IMG/VR virus record: IMGVR_UViG_3300021364_002464
Coordinates: 1 to 23,756 of that record
Length of the DNA: 23,756 nt
Source: a virus
Reading direction: 5' to 3' (one strand)
The first letter of the stretch is position 1; every line of letters starts with the position of its first letter. Below the pieces are notes generated by a model, which worked only from the letters and a program-made list of their open reading frames with translations, was not told the DNA's origin and made no database searches. The position numbers and the translations under genes are program-made. Shown here in pieces: positions 14,888-22,939 of the stretch.

Positions 14888-15495
14888 TCTTCTGCGTAAG
14901 GTTGGTCACGGTAATCTTCAAGCCATGGCCCACCGTCCGTAAAGTGAACAGCTTTTGGGTTGAGCATGTTGTAATAACCGATCATGTGATTATAAGTTGC
15001 GGGAATATTTCCAATCTTGTTTGCCCACTCAAAGCCATGCAACGCACCCGCTGGGGCTTCGTTCACATACTCTGGTGTAAGTGTTTTACAAGCGGAATTA
15101 TTGAAAAGCATTAGTGATGACCAATACTTTCGGGGATACGGACGATTTGTTTTGCCGTCCATTTTAGTAAATGTGCTAGTGACTAACTTGGGGTGTTTTA
15201 CCACTGAGACTGTCATAAACATAGCTATGTACTTTGACAACTCGCTGGGGTTTGACCTCCAAAGAAAGTCACCGTCACAAAATAATGATAACCCTTTGTA
15301 ATCGGATAGATAAGGAACTAAAAAGCGAGTAAAGGCGAAATCAGTTGATTCGCCTTGATACTCTCTAGTGTACATATCCAGATTCTTTTTACGAAGTGGA
15401 CGAATATCATGGTGTTCGCTAAAACGTTCGATACTTGCCTTACATACTTCGTAAGACTCTGGATACTTTTCTTCATATCCGATAAAGATTATCAT
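14854..15495 (-). CDS. GT8-like glycosyltransferase
   Basis: This 213-residue protein has the layout of a small GT-A enzyme. It starts with the strand MIIFIGYEEKYPESYEVCKAS. RFLVPYL (57-63) is followed by FCDGDFLW with a D-x-D metal motif (D74, D76). Then come YWSSLMLFNN (about 124-133), comparable to the 'YFNSGVML' segment, and VHFTDGGPW (about 183-191), comparable to the second metal/donor loop 'HFxGxxKPW' of GT8. No signal peptide or membrane segment is present. The ATG overlaps the TGA of the small gene upstream (ATGA). Together with the GT29-like gene it forms a sugar-transfer pair at the operon's end. The sugar donor and acceptor cannot be read from the sequence. Confidence 0.72.
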   Translation of the reverse strand: MIIFIGYEEKYPESYEVCKASIERFSEHHDIRPLRKKNLDMYTREYQGESTDFAFTRFLVPYLSDYKGLSLFCDGDFLWRSNPSELSKYIAMFMTVSVVKHPKLVTSTFTKMDGKTNRPYPRKYWSSLMLFNNSACKTLTPEYVNEAPAGALHGFEWANKIGNIPATYNHMIGYYNMLNPKAVHFTDGGPWLEDYRDQPYAEEWINLHESLNS

Positions 15496-15713
15496 GAGGT
15501 AAAGTTTTCTTCTGTTTTTCCGTTGAGTTCTTTACCTAGCTGGTTGATGTAGGCTTGTTTACCTGTGCTCACAATAGCAATAAGATTTTGTAATCTTTGT
15601 ACTTCTGCATCTGCAGATTGAATATGTGCAACTACGCTTACTTGTTCTTCAGTAAGGTCGGCAACCTGATGCACTACACCATCAACGGTAATGGTTTTTG
15701 CTTCTTCTGTCAT
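15492..15713 (-). CDS. Small conserved phage protein (DUF6447-like), 73 residues
   Basis: The product begins MTEEAKTITVDGVVHQVADL and continues as an almost entirely helical segment (TEEQVSVVAHIQSADAEVQR, then LQNLIAIVSTGKQAYINQLG). A short beta-hairpin (TITVDGVVHQV) followed by 'L(T/S)eE....v.hiq.ad.ei..Lq' matches a small family common in marine phages that I recall as DUF6447. The name should be checked. Function of the family is unknown to me; a coiled-coil regulator or scaffold is conceivable. The gene is coupled by ATGA overlaps on both sides, to nrdB upstream and to the GT8-like gene downstream. Confidence 0.65.
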   Translation of the reverse strand: MTEEAKTITVDGVVHQVADLTEEQVSVVAHIQSADAEVQRLQNLIAIVSTGKQAYINQLGKELNGKTEENFTS

Positions 15714-16666
15714 TTAAATATGTCCTGCCAGTTTCCTTGTGTACTAGCCTTAGCATACTCGGTAGCACGGTTTTCAAAAAAGTTGGTATGCTCAACTGCG
15801 TTTAATTGCATATCAATCCAAGGCAAAGGATTCTGCTTCACATGAAAAATGTTCTTCATTCCTAGACCAAGCAGTCTTCGACCTGCAATGTATCGAATAT
15901 AGACTTTGACATCTTCTGCATTAAGATCTGGTATCTCTGCTTTATCAAAACAGATATCAATAAACTTCTCTTCTAGCTCTACTACTCTTTCAGCAGCACA
16001 GTAGATTTCATACTTCAGTTTATCTGTCCAAATCTCAGGATGTTCCTTGACCAACTCACGGAAAAGTTTTGACATATTCTCTACGTGTAGAGTTTCGTCA
16101 CGGATAGACCATGTTACAATCTGTCCCATACCTTTCATTAAGTTATGTCTTGGATAATTAAGAAGAATCGCAAAACTACTAAAAAGCTGAACTCCTTCTG
16201 TAAACCCACTGTATACTGCAATAGTCTTTGCAATCTCGTGTGGAGTCTTCATATTGAAGTCAGATAGATACTCATGTTTTTCAACCATCTCTTGAATATC
16301 CATAAACTCTTGGTAGATTGTTTCTTCTTTCCCGAGTGTTTCCAATAAAAGCGAATACGCTTCTTGGTGTACTGCTTCCATGCTTGCAAAAGCTGAAAGC
16401 ATCATAATGACTTCGGGCTGTTTAAACGTAGGCATATAATGTTTAGCATATCCACAACAGACATCAACGTCCGCTTGAGTGAAAAATCTAAATATATTGT
16501 CTATGAGTTGCCTTTCACCATCGCTTAGTTTTTCTCTATAATCCTTGATGTCATCCTGAAGAGGTACTTCATCTGGCATCCAATGCATTTGTTGTTGCTT
16601 CTTGTATGCCTCAAAAGCCCACGGATAATTAAAAGGTTTATAGTATTCTCTTGCTTCTAATAACAT
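15710..16666 (-). CDS. nrdB: Ribonucleotide reductase class I small subunit (NrdB)
   Basis: This subunit holds the di-metal/tyrosyl radical cofactor for dNTP synthesis by the NrdA/NrdB complex. All ligand positions are present: D66, E97, H100, E157, E191 and H194. Y104 follows H100 by four residues (E-x-x-H-x-x-x-Y), so the radical Tyr is kept, which fits a class Ia-like R2 rather than the Tyr-less types. I place the start at ATG 16666 (MLLEAREYYKPFNYPW), one base after the nrdA stop and behind GAGGG. A GTG four codons upstream (16678) would overlap nrdA and lacks this spacing. The length of 318 residues is shorter than enterobacterial NrdB (about 375). The metal type cannot be told from the sequence. 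Confidence 0.93.
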   Translation of the reverse strand: MLLEAREYYKPFNYPWAFEAYKKQQQMHWMPDEVPLQDDIKDYREKLSDGERQLIDNIFRFFTQADVDVCCGYAKHYMPTFKQPEVIMMLSAFASMEAVHQEAYSLLLETLGKEETIYQEFMDIQEMVEKHEYLSDFNMKTPHEIAKTIAVYSGFTEGVQLFSSFAILLNYPRHNLMKGMGQIVTWSIRDETLHVENMSKLFRELVKEHPEIWTDKLKYEIYCAAERVVELEEKFIDICFDKAEIPDLNAEDVKVYIRYIAGRRLLGLGMKNIFHVKQNPLPWIDMQLNAVEHTNFFENRATEYAKASTQGNWQDIFK

Positions 16667-16667
16667 A

Positions 16668-18434
16668 TTATCCCTCACATGCTAAGCAATCTTGTTGTTC
16701 AAAGATTACTTCTCTTTTAACTAAGTTAGATACTACATCTGCTCGAGAGATAGCCTCTGATCTTAGGTAATATAACGTTTTTAAATTCTTTGCCCATGCA
16801 AGCATATGAATATTATGTAAATCCAATTTGCTAACATCAGGCGGGAAAAATAGATTCACACTTTGAGATTGACAGATATATTCCTGTCTTACTGAAGCGT
16901 GTTCTACTACCCATGACTGATTGAGTTCAACTGCTGTCTTAAACACCATTCGTTCCCAGTCAGACAACTGTTCCAAGTGTTGTACACTTCCTTTGTTTAC
17001 AACTATACTTTTCCAAGTCTCTTCATTGTTAATCATATACTTATCAAGAACTTTTTCTAAGAATTTGTTCTTGTGTAGATTTGAACCTGACTTGGTTTTT
17101 TGATTGAACGCATTCGCTCTGAATGGCTCAATACTTGGACTTGTGTTACCACAGATGATACTAGAGGAAGCATTGGGTGCGATAGCAAGTAGGTGGGCGT
17201 TCCTAACTGTACAAGTGTCATCATCTGGACACGCACCCTTTTCAACTGCTAGCTTCCTTGTTGTTTCAACTGCTTCATGTTTGATAAACTCAAACATTGT
17301 ATGATTTGCTCCTGTCGCTTGTGCACTTTCAAAAGGTATATTGTTCTTCTGAAGATAAGCGTGGAATCCCATTGCTCCTAGTCCAATACTTCTTTCGCGC
17401 ATTGCACTAAACTTAGCTTTCTCAAGCTGTGTAGGAGCGTTATCAATAAATGATTGTAGTACGTTATCTAACATTCTCACCAAGTCTGGAATGAAAGCTG
17501 AGTGCTCTCTCCATTCGTCAAAATATTCTAAATTGACACTAGAAAGACAGCACACAGCCGTTCTTTCTTCATCGGTGGCGAGTGTAATTTCTGAGCATAA
17601 GTTACTATGATGTATTTTCATTCCCTTACGCTTCTGAAAGTCAGGAAGTCCTGCATCTACTGCATCTTCAAACATTATGTACGGCTCGCCAGTTTCCATT
17701 CTATTTTGTAGAATTTTTACCCATAACGCTCTCGCACTTACTCGCTTCTTGACTTGTCCTGAGTGAGGATCGATAAGATCCCAGCCGTCATCAAAATCAG
17801 GATGCTTTGTAGCGGAGTGTATGAGCTCCATGAAACTATCAGGAACCACCACACCGTGATGAAGATTGATAGATTTACGATTCGTGTCACCACCCGTTGG
17901 TTTTCGAACATCTAAAAACTCCTCTACTTCGGGGTGACTTATATGTAGATAACTTGCATAACTACCTCTACGGGTAACACCCTGTGAGAATGCAAGCATT
18001 TCTGCGTCTACAACTTTAATAAACGGTATCACACCAGTACTTTCAGAACCTTTTGATGTCTTAGTTCCTGCAGAACGGACATCACTCCAAGTTCCTCCAA
18101 TACCACCACCAAATGATGAGAGATAAGCATTCTCTACGTAGTGGTCTGTAATACCTTCTCTGCTATCATCAACATAGTTGAGGAAGCAGCTAATTGGTAG
18201 CCCTCGTTTTGTACCACCGTTTGACAGAACTGGTGTAGCAAACATGAACCAAAGATTGCTGACATAATCATACAATCTTTGCGCATGAGCATCATCATCT
18301 GCAAACGCTTCAGCGGCACGAGCAAAAGCCTCTTGGGGTGAAGTTTCATCACCAACCATGTAACGGTCTCTTAGAGTTGCAATAGCAAACTCGTCAAGAA
18401 GCGCATCTTTTGAATAATCAATTTTTACTGACAT
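16668..18434 (-). CDS. nrdA: Ribonucleotide reductase class I large subunit (NrdA), without ATP-cone
   Basis: The catalytic subunit reduces ribonucleotides to deoxyribonucleotides. Visible residues are C83 (PISCFL) and C295 (AVCCLSSVNL) as the redox pair, N278/C280/E282 (NLCSEI) with the thiyl-radical Cys, and Y555/Y556 (LKTLYYLRSE) for radical transfer from NrdB. The C-terminal CLAC pair (C583, C586) shuttles electrons from thioredoxin or glutaredoxin. At 588 residues it is much shorter than the E. coli enzyme (761). The N-terminal ATP-cone is absent, so shut-off by dATP at the activity site is not expected. The start has GGAG four bases upstream, and the gene overlaps the exonuclease gene by 17 bases. 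Confidence 0.95.
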   Translation of the reverse strand: MSVKIDYSKDALLDEFAIATLRDRYMVGDETSPQEAFARAAEAFADDDAHAQRLYDYVSNLWFMFATPVLSNGGTKRGLPISCFLNYVDDSREGITDHYVENAYLSSFGGGIGGTWSDVRSAGTKTSKGSESTGVIPFIKVVDAEMLAFSQGVTRRGSYASYLHISHPEVEEFLDVRKPTGGDTNRKSINLHHGVVVPDSFMELIHSATKHPDFDDGWDLIDPHSGQVKKRVSARALWVKILQNRMETGEPYIMFEDAVDAGLPDFQKRKGMKIHHSNLCSEITLATDEERTAVCCLSSVNLEYFDEWREHSAFIPDLVRMLDNVLQSFIDNAPTQLEKAKFSAMRERSIGLGAMGFHAYLQKNNIPFESAQATGANHTMFEFIKHEAVETTRKLAVEKGACPDDDTCTVRNAHLLAIAPNASSSIICGNTSPSIEPFRANAFNQKTKSGSNLHKNKFLEKVLDKYMINNEETWKSIVVNKGSVQHLEQLSDWERMVFKTAVELNQSWVVEHASVRQEYICQSQSVNLFFPPDVSKLDLHNIHMLAWAKNLKTLYYLRSEAISRADVVSNLVKREVIFEQQDCLACEG

Positions 18435-19269
18435 AATTCTCCACTAAATTTAATATTTCATTACTTTGCCCGAGTACTGCGGCATCAGGATCGTAAGTCA
18501 AATCCATCAACTGTACACTCTTCTCTAAGTTATCTGCTCCGAACTCATTGAGACTTTGCATAAATTTATACTTACTTTGTATAGGGAGTGTGGACATAAT
18601 ATCAAATACATCTCCATACTCGGCTATCAAAGAGCTTGCTCGCTTTGGGCCAATTCCATTAACACCTGGTACATTATCTCCCTTATCCCCTGTTAGACAT
18701 TTGAATGTCAAAAAGTATTCAGGGTCAAAGTCATAATGTTCATCCCAGTTGTCAACTGTAGTTTCCTTTCTTGTTACAGTAGAAAACCGTGATATGTTTT
18801 CATTAACAAGTAGATCCCAGTCTTTATCTGATGACACTAGCCATACATCTTCTATACCAAGTTCTTCTCTATTAATACATAATACAGCAGCTATATCGTC
18901 TGCCTCTACTCCTTTGTACTTTATTGTCAAGTATCCTTTCTCAGCGCATAAGTCCATGCTGCCTTGAAACTCTCCAAGAAAGTTCAAAAATTCTTGTTTT
19001 TCTTCTTCGGTTTGATCCGCATACCTTTCAGTACGATTTGCTTTATACATCGGATCAATAGTTTTTCTGTAATCACTACCGCCATCCCCAAGTACAACTA
19101 TGCTACCACAGTTGTAAGATTTTGCTAGTGACTCTACTGTTCTTACGTATTCAACTTTGAAGAATTCTTTTTTAGCGTGTTTCCAACGGAATGCTAAGTT
19201 TAGACCATCAACTATCAGTAAGTTCCCGTTCTCGGGGAGCTTCCCAAGGTCTGTAAATTGTTTCGCCAT
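18418..19269 (-). CDS. FEN-type 5'-3' exonuclease
   Basis: This 283-residue protein has the motifs of the DNA polymerase I 5'-nuclease/T5 D15/T4 RNase H family. They are D21 in IVDGLNLAFRW, D62, YKANR (75-79), the acidic cluster E122/D124/D125 in GVEADDIAAVL, D148/D150 in SSDKDWDLLV, and D195/D198 followed by the helix-three-turn-helix NVPGVNGIGPKRASSLI (199-215). It would remove RNA primers or flaps during replication or degrade host DNA. No polymerase domain is attached. It overlaps the endonuclease gene by 62 bases at its start and nrdA by 17 bases at its end, which fits an operon for replication and dNTP supply. Confidence 0.92.
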   Translation of the reverse strand: MAKQFTDLGKLPENGNLLIVDGLNLAFRWKHAKKEFFKVEYVRTVESLAKSYNCGSIVVLGDGGSDYRKTIDPMYKANRTERYADQTEEEKQEFLNFLGEFQGSMDLCAEKGYLTIKYKGVEADDIAAVLCINREELGIEDVWLVSSDKDWDLLVNENISRFSTVTRKETTVDNWDEHYDFDPEYFLTFKCLTGDKGDNVPGVNGIGPKRASSLIAEYGDVFDIMSTLPIQSKYKFMQSLNEFGADNLEKSVQLMDLTYDPDAAVLGQSNEILNLVENYVSKN

Positions 19270-19696
19270 ATGTAAATCCTATATTTTCTAATTCTAACCA
19301 TTTCTCCGCGAGACAAACGTAAGCTCCTAGCCAAGAGATATACATATAGTCTACGTGTTCTGGTTTGATTGTTGTTGCTACAAAAAATTGTGCATGGTTA
19401 GCCTTGAAGAATAAAAGAGGTTTGAGTTTCATGTCCTCAGCCTGTTTTACCAACTTGGCCCACCACTGCACAAAGTTGTTACTTTTATTTGTGAATACTT
19501 TGGTACTAATAGCATCGTCCTTGTAGAACTTGACTTCGATACAGAATACATTACTATGGTGCATCAAATAAATGTCACCTTTGATTTTACCACTGCCTGA
19601 GCCTGGTGTTTGTTGGAACGGCAACTGTGTGTGCCGTGCTAACATATCAATTACTAATAGTTCTGCTCTGTTACCTTTTTGTCTGCTATTTACCAT
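19208..19696 (-). CDS. PD-(D/E)XK nuclease, Holliday-junction-resolvase-like
   Basis: The 162-residue product opens NSRQKGNRAELLVIDMLARH and continues with GSGSGKIKGDIYL and FCIEVKFYKDD. This gives the catalytic set E12, D41, E54, K56 of PD-(D/E)XK nucleases in the order and spacing of archaeal Hjc-type resolvases (E, then S-G-s-G...GD, then E-x-K). The lower half contains aromatic-rich strands (PLLFFKANHAQFFVATT). It starts one base after the gp46-like stop. Given the gp46/gp47 genes beside it, cleavage of recombination or replication junctions is likely. A general structure-specific or recombination endonuclease remains possible, since the fold alone does not fix the substrate. Confidence 0.75.
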   Translation of the reverse strand: MVNSRQKGNRAELLVIDMLARHTQLPFQQTPGSGSGKIKGDIYLMHHSNVFCIEVKFYKDDAISTKVFTNKSNNFVQWWAKLVKQAEDMKLKPLLFFKANHAQFFVATTIKPEHVDYMYISWLGAYVCLAEKWLELENIGFTYGETIYRPWEAPRERELTDS

Positions 19697-19697
19697 A

Positions 19698-21125
19698 CTA
19701 TCCCACTAAATTACTTATATTCTCAGTTTTTACAATCTCAATCTTCTCAAGCAGTGGATGTGTCCATCCATGAGATACTAAGAATGTATTTAGATTTTCT
19801 TCTTTGAGAAGAATCTCTACTATCTTTTCTTTACCTTGCTCATCAAGAGCTTGGTTGACTTCGTCTAAGAAAAGAACGTTTATTTGACTTCTACTAATAG
19901 ATGTCATAAGTTTTCGAATCGCAACTAGAGTTGCAATATTTACACGGGCTAGTTCACCACTAGACAAGGCGAGTATATCAATAATGTTACCATTATCAGA
20001 TACTTCTACATTTAGTTTGTCATTCTCCACTACGAAGTTAATACTAAATCTACCATCACTGAACTCAGCAAGGTACTCATTAGTAAGTAACTCTAACTCT
20101 TTTACAAGCGATTCGATCTTGTAGGCGAGTAATCCGTTCGTGCTAAAAGCTTTCTTGAGTACGTCAAGGATTGATACCTCATCTTCAAGTGCCGATAGTT
20201 TATCGACCAAGTCAGACAACTGTGTTTCAAATTCAGTAGTCTGTTCTTGAATGATATCAATTCTTGTGTTGTGACGTTCTCTCCTTTCATTTTCTGTTAT
20301 GACTTCTTCCAACTGGCTACGAGCTTCTTGAATCTTAGTCTGAAGTTCCGTAACTTGTTCTTCCATGTCTTGTCGGTCAAAGATTTGACTTGGGAGTTCG
20401 TTGTCGATACTCCTGAAGATGTCTTCCCAATCTTTGACTCCTTGTGCTGCTTTCCTATGTATTTCATTTGCTTTCTCTATCTCTGTTAACGCATCACTCA
20501 TAATCTGTATGTCGTTCTCCAACATATCAGCTTCGTTCTTATGAGCATGGTATCCTAGCACTGCTAATTCAAGATCAATCTCTTGTTCACAAGCAGGGCA
20601 TACTGCATCGCCTGGAGACTCTTTGAGTTTCTCATATTTTGCCACCATCTTTTTAGCCTGCGTTAGTTCGGCTTTTTTACCTCCGATGTCTCCTACTAAT
20701 TCATTAGTTAATTTGAGACCAGGGTACAACTGTAAGTCCTTTTGCAATTGACTGATATCAAATTGTTTAAGGGATTCTTTCAGTTGATTATTAAAATTTA
20801 TTTTTTTATTTTTTTCGGAGATATTTTCAATTTGTAACTGTAACTGACGCAAAGTTTTCTCGTCACTTTCCGAGATTTTTGGTAAATTCATCTTTGGAAG
20901 TAGTTCTATACTCTCCAATTTATTGTCTACCAACCATTTATTTATTGTGTCAATTTTTGCATTTACACTTGTAACTTCCTGTGAAGTTACTCGTACTGCT
21001 TCTTTAAATGTTTCAAAAAATAAAACGTAGTTATCTAACTTTAACAGATCGATTAGAAACTTTTTTCTGTTCGTATCTGTTGCCGTCAGGAACTGTAAAC
21101 TAGCGTTTGTGTTCTGATACACCAA
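19698..21125 (-). CDS. gp46/SbcC-like recombination ATPase, C-terminal fragment (frameshifted)
   Basis: This frame carries the rest of a Rad50/SbcC/T4 gp46 protein: a coiled coil with the zinc hook CPAC (C176, C179), a second coiled coil, the ABC signature LSSGE (387-391), Walker B NVLFLDE (416-422) and the switch His in SHGW (H452). The first residues (VYQNTNASLQFLTATDTNRK) normally continue directly from the Walker A domain, which is encoded in another frame just upstream. The given start is a TTG inside that junction and has no clear ribosome site. One more A in the A run read from 21139-21136 would join both frames into a protein of about 606 residues. With gp47 it would process DNA ends. 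Confidence 0.85.
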   Translation of the reverse strand: MVYQNTNASLQFLTATDTNRKKFLIDLLKLDNYVLFFETFKEAVRVTSQEVTSVNAKIDTINKWLVDNKLESIELLPKMNLPKISESDEKTLRQLQLQIENISEKNKKINFNNQLKESLKQFDISQLQKDLQLYPGLKLTNELVGDIGGKKAELTQAKKMVAKYEKLKESPGDAVCPACEQEIDLELAVLGYHAHKNEADMLENDIQIMSDALTEIEKANEIHRKAAQGVKDWEDIFRSIDNELPSQIFDRQDMEEQVTELQTKIQEARSQLEEVITENERRERHNTRIDIIQEQTTEFETQLSDLVDKLSALEDEVSILDVLKKAFSTNGLLAYKIESLVKELELLTNEYLAEFSDGRFSINFVVENDKLNVEVSDNGNIIDILALSSGELARVNIATLVAIRKLMTSISRSQINVLFLDEVNQALDEQGKEKIVEILLKEENLNTFLVSHGWTHPLLEKIEIVKTENISNLVG

Positions 21126-21517
21126 CTGGGTAAGGTTTTGAAGTCGATACCTAAGACCTCTCCCAATGTCTTATATGTATTACTCGCGGTATGGCTACTA
21201 ATGTCTTCGCCATTTTTCGTGAGTTTACATTTTAGGGTAGACCTACGATGTACCTCAATCGTATAATTATCGGCATCAACAGTAAAGTCAAGCCAAATAT
21301 CATAACCAGAGCCCACGTAACGGTTTGCAATATCTGCTTTTTTGACATTTTTGCTATTCTTGTTAAACAAGACCTCTTCAAGTATTAAAGGGATTGATGA
21401 TTTACCAACCCCATTAGTACCCACGAGTTGTGTCAGAGTTGCCCCTGACAAGTCAACTTCGTTACCTTTCCCATAGGAGAAACAGTTATCCCACTTCAAC
21501 TTTTGCAGAATAATCAT
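21086..21517 (-). CDS. gp46/SbcC-like recombination ATPase, N-terminal fragment (Walker A domain)
   Basis: The start (MIILQKLKWDNCFSYGKGNE) and the Walker A motif GTNGVGKSS (33-41) are those of a Rad50/SbcC/gp46 N-terminal ATPase lobe. GGAG six bases before ATG 21517 supports the start, which lies 32 bases inside the gp47-like gene, the usual gp47-gp46 order. After IDFK (K127) the frame runs through 16 residues unlike the family and stops at 21086, while the family sequence resumes in the other frame. No canonical X-XXY-YYZ slip site occurs in the 86-base window where both frames are open. A one-base deletion (real or a sequencing error) is the simplest reading. Confidence 0.85.
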   Translation of the reverse strand: MIILQKLKWDNCFSYGKGNEVDLSGATLTQLVGTNGVGKSSIPLILEEVLFNKNSKNVKKADIANRYVGSGYDIWLDFTVDADNYTIEVHRRSTLKCKLTKNGEDISSHTASNTYKTLGEVLGIDFKTLPSWCIRTQTLVYSS

Positions 21518-22433
21518 TGAATACTCCTATAATTTTCTTTGTTTTGTTCTCCTCTAACTTCAAGATTTCTTGAAGATAGATACTCAACTCGTCACTCATA
21601 GACATATCAGCAGTAAGATTTAGAGTTGCCTCTATCTCTCGTTTTACTACTTTCTTGTCAAGAAGTTCGGAGTTCTTAACCATTGCCAAATCTTGAACAT
21701 CACCTTCTAACTCATAGATTGTGTGATCGAATGAAGTCGGTACCATCTCGTTGGGGTCTGATACAGTCTTTCTGATAAGCTGTGGCAAGTTAAGTTCATG
21801 CCAAGTCCACGACCAGTCATCTTCGATTAGTAAAGCACCTGTCTTTACTTTATTTCTGTGGAATGATGTAGTCATAGGACTGCCTGGATATACAATGTTC
21901 CTTTGAGTATTCTCGTGGGCATGTAAATCTCCAGCAAACACAACTTTAAACTTATCAAATCTTTCTAATTCAACCTCTGGCATCACATGAGGTGGTATCT
22001 CTCCACGCACATGAGTAAATAAGACATTACTATCAATGTCTTCGATAGACTTCTTTCTATGCAAGTCTGCATATGGAAGTATCGCGTACCCGTCGTAGTA
22101 AGTAGTTTCAGTCACTACATCTACTAGCGGGTTAATATCTTTACTGACTTGTCTAAGAGAAGTAAAGAAAGTATTATTCTTACGAGTTGCTTCATGATTT
22201 CCGTCATAAATAATCGTAGGAATACTTACATTTCTAATAAACTCAAAGTACAACTCAAGTTCATCCATTGATGGCACTCTGTCAAACAAATCACCACCAA
22301 TGATATGAACATCAGCTTCTTTTTCCAATGCAGACACTTGCTCAAAAAACAATCTGTATCGGTTTGTAGCCCAATCTACAGGGACATTTTTCTGTCCGAG
22401 TTTGATGTGCCAATCTGCGGTAAAAAGAATCAT
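21486..22433 (-). CDS. gp47/SbcD-like recombination nuclease subunit
   Basis: The product has the metallophosphoesterase motifs of the Mre11/SbcD/T4 gp47 family in order: D7/H9 in FTADWHIKLG, GGDLFD (D48), YDGNHE (N79, H80), FTHVRGE, and AGDLHAHE. I place the start at ATG 22433 (MILFTADWHI), whose ATGA overlaps the peroxiredoxin stop. An upstream in-frame start (22466) would add eleven Arg/Gly-rich residues not expected in the family. The protein has 315 residues, close to T4 gp47 (339). It should pair with the gp46-like ATPase to resect double-strand ends for recombination-dependent replication. All metal motifs look intact even though its partner gene is broken in this sequence. Confidence 0.92.
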   Translation of the reverse strand: MILFTADWHIKLGQKNVPVDWATNRYRLFFEQVSALEKEADVHIIGGDLFDRVPSMDELELYFEFIRNVSIPTIIYDGNHEATRKNNTFFTSLRQVSKDINPLVDVVTETTYYDGYAILPYADLHRKKSIEDIDSNVLFTHVRGEIPPHVMPEVELERFDKFKVVFAGDLHAHENTQRNIVYPGSPMTTSFHRNKVKTGALLIEDDWSWTWHELNLPQLIRKTVSDPNEMVPTSFDHTIYELEGDVQDLAMVKNSELLDKKVVKREIEATLNLTADMSMSDELSIYLQEILKLEENKTKKIIGVFNDYSAKVEVG

Positions 22434-22939
22434 CCTACGAAGTCCTCTCCTTCTTCCCAGCCACAACCAGTGAGTCCACCAGATTGTAAAGCTACGAGAG
22501 TTCTGATAACTTCATCAACGTTTCTACCTGTATCAAGTGCATTGACTGATACGTGTTCTACGTAGTTGTCTGGGTTTAGGATGTATGTTGCTCTGTAGCA
22601 GACATTTTCTTCTGCGTCAACAATACCTAACTCGTCAGACAAAACAAGTCCGCAGTCGGCTGCAAGTGTATGGTCTACATCACTTAACAACTCATTGCTT
22701 TCTTTCCATGCAAGTTTACAATATTCATTGTCCCCACTGATTCCAATAACTTCTGCAAGATCAGGATTGATTTTGTTAAAGTTGTGAATCTCAGTAGGAC
22801 AAATAAATGTAAAGTCCTTTGGATAAAAATAAATTACTTTCCATCCATCGTAGTCATCACGAGTAACGGTGACAAGCTCGTCGTCACCGCTGACCCCGTT
22901 CAGTTCGAAGTAAGGAAATTCTTGTCCTACTCCAATCAT
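22430..22939 (-). CDS. Peroxiredoxin (AhpC/Prx type, 2-Cys)
   Basis: This 169-residue thioredoxin-fold enzyme reduces peroxides. The active-site motif PxxxTxxC is complete: P40, T44 and C47 in YFYPKDFTFICPTE, with R116 (CYRATYIL) as the expected catalytic Arg. C159 near the C-terminus (GGLTGCGWEEGEDF) sits where the resolving Cys of AhpC-type enzymes lies, so it looks like a typical 2-Cys enzyme. The electron donor is not encoded nearby. It is joined by ATGA overlaps to the ssDNA-binding-like gene before it and to the gp47 gene after it, so it is made together with the replication proteins. Protection of DNA synthesis or RNR from oxidative stress is inferred. Confidence 0.9.
   Translation of the reverse strand: MIGVGQEFPYFELNGVSGDDELVTVTRDDYDGWKVIYFYPKDFTFICPTEIHNFNKINPDLAEVIGISGDNEYCKLAWKESNELLSDVDHTLAADCGLVLSDELGIVDAEENVCYRATYILNPDNYVEHVSVNALDTGRNVDEVIRTLVALQSGGLTGCGWEEGEDFVG

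Noticed and set aside
14902-15552. Three + strand frames opposite the GT8-like gene
   Set aside because: The - strand frame there has DxD and other glycosyltransferase motifs and fits the operon; the + frames lack motifs and ribosome sites.
21086-21200. Programmed -1 frameshift in the gp46 gene
   Set aside because: I found no canonical slippery heptamer in the window where both frames are open. A one-base deletion explains the break more simply, though recoding is not excluded.
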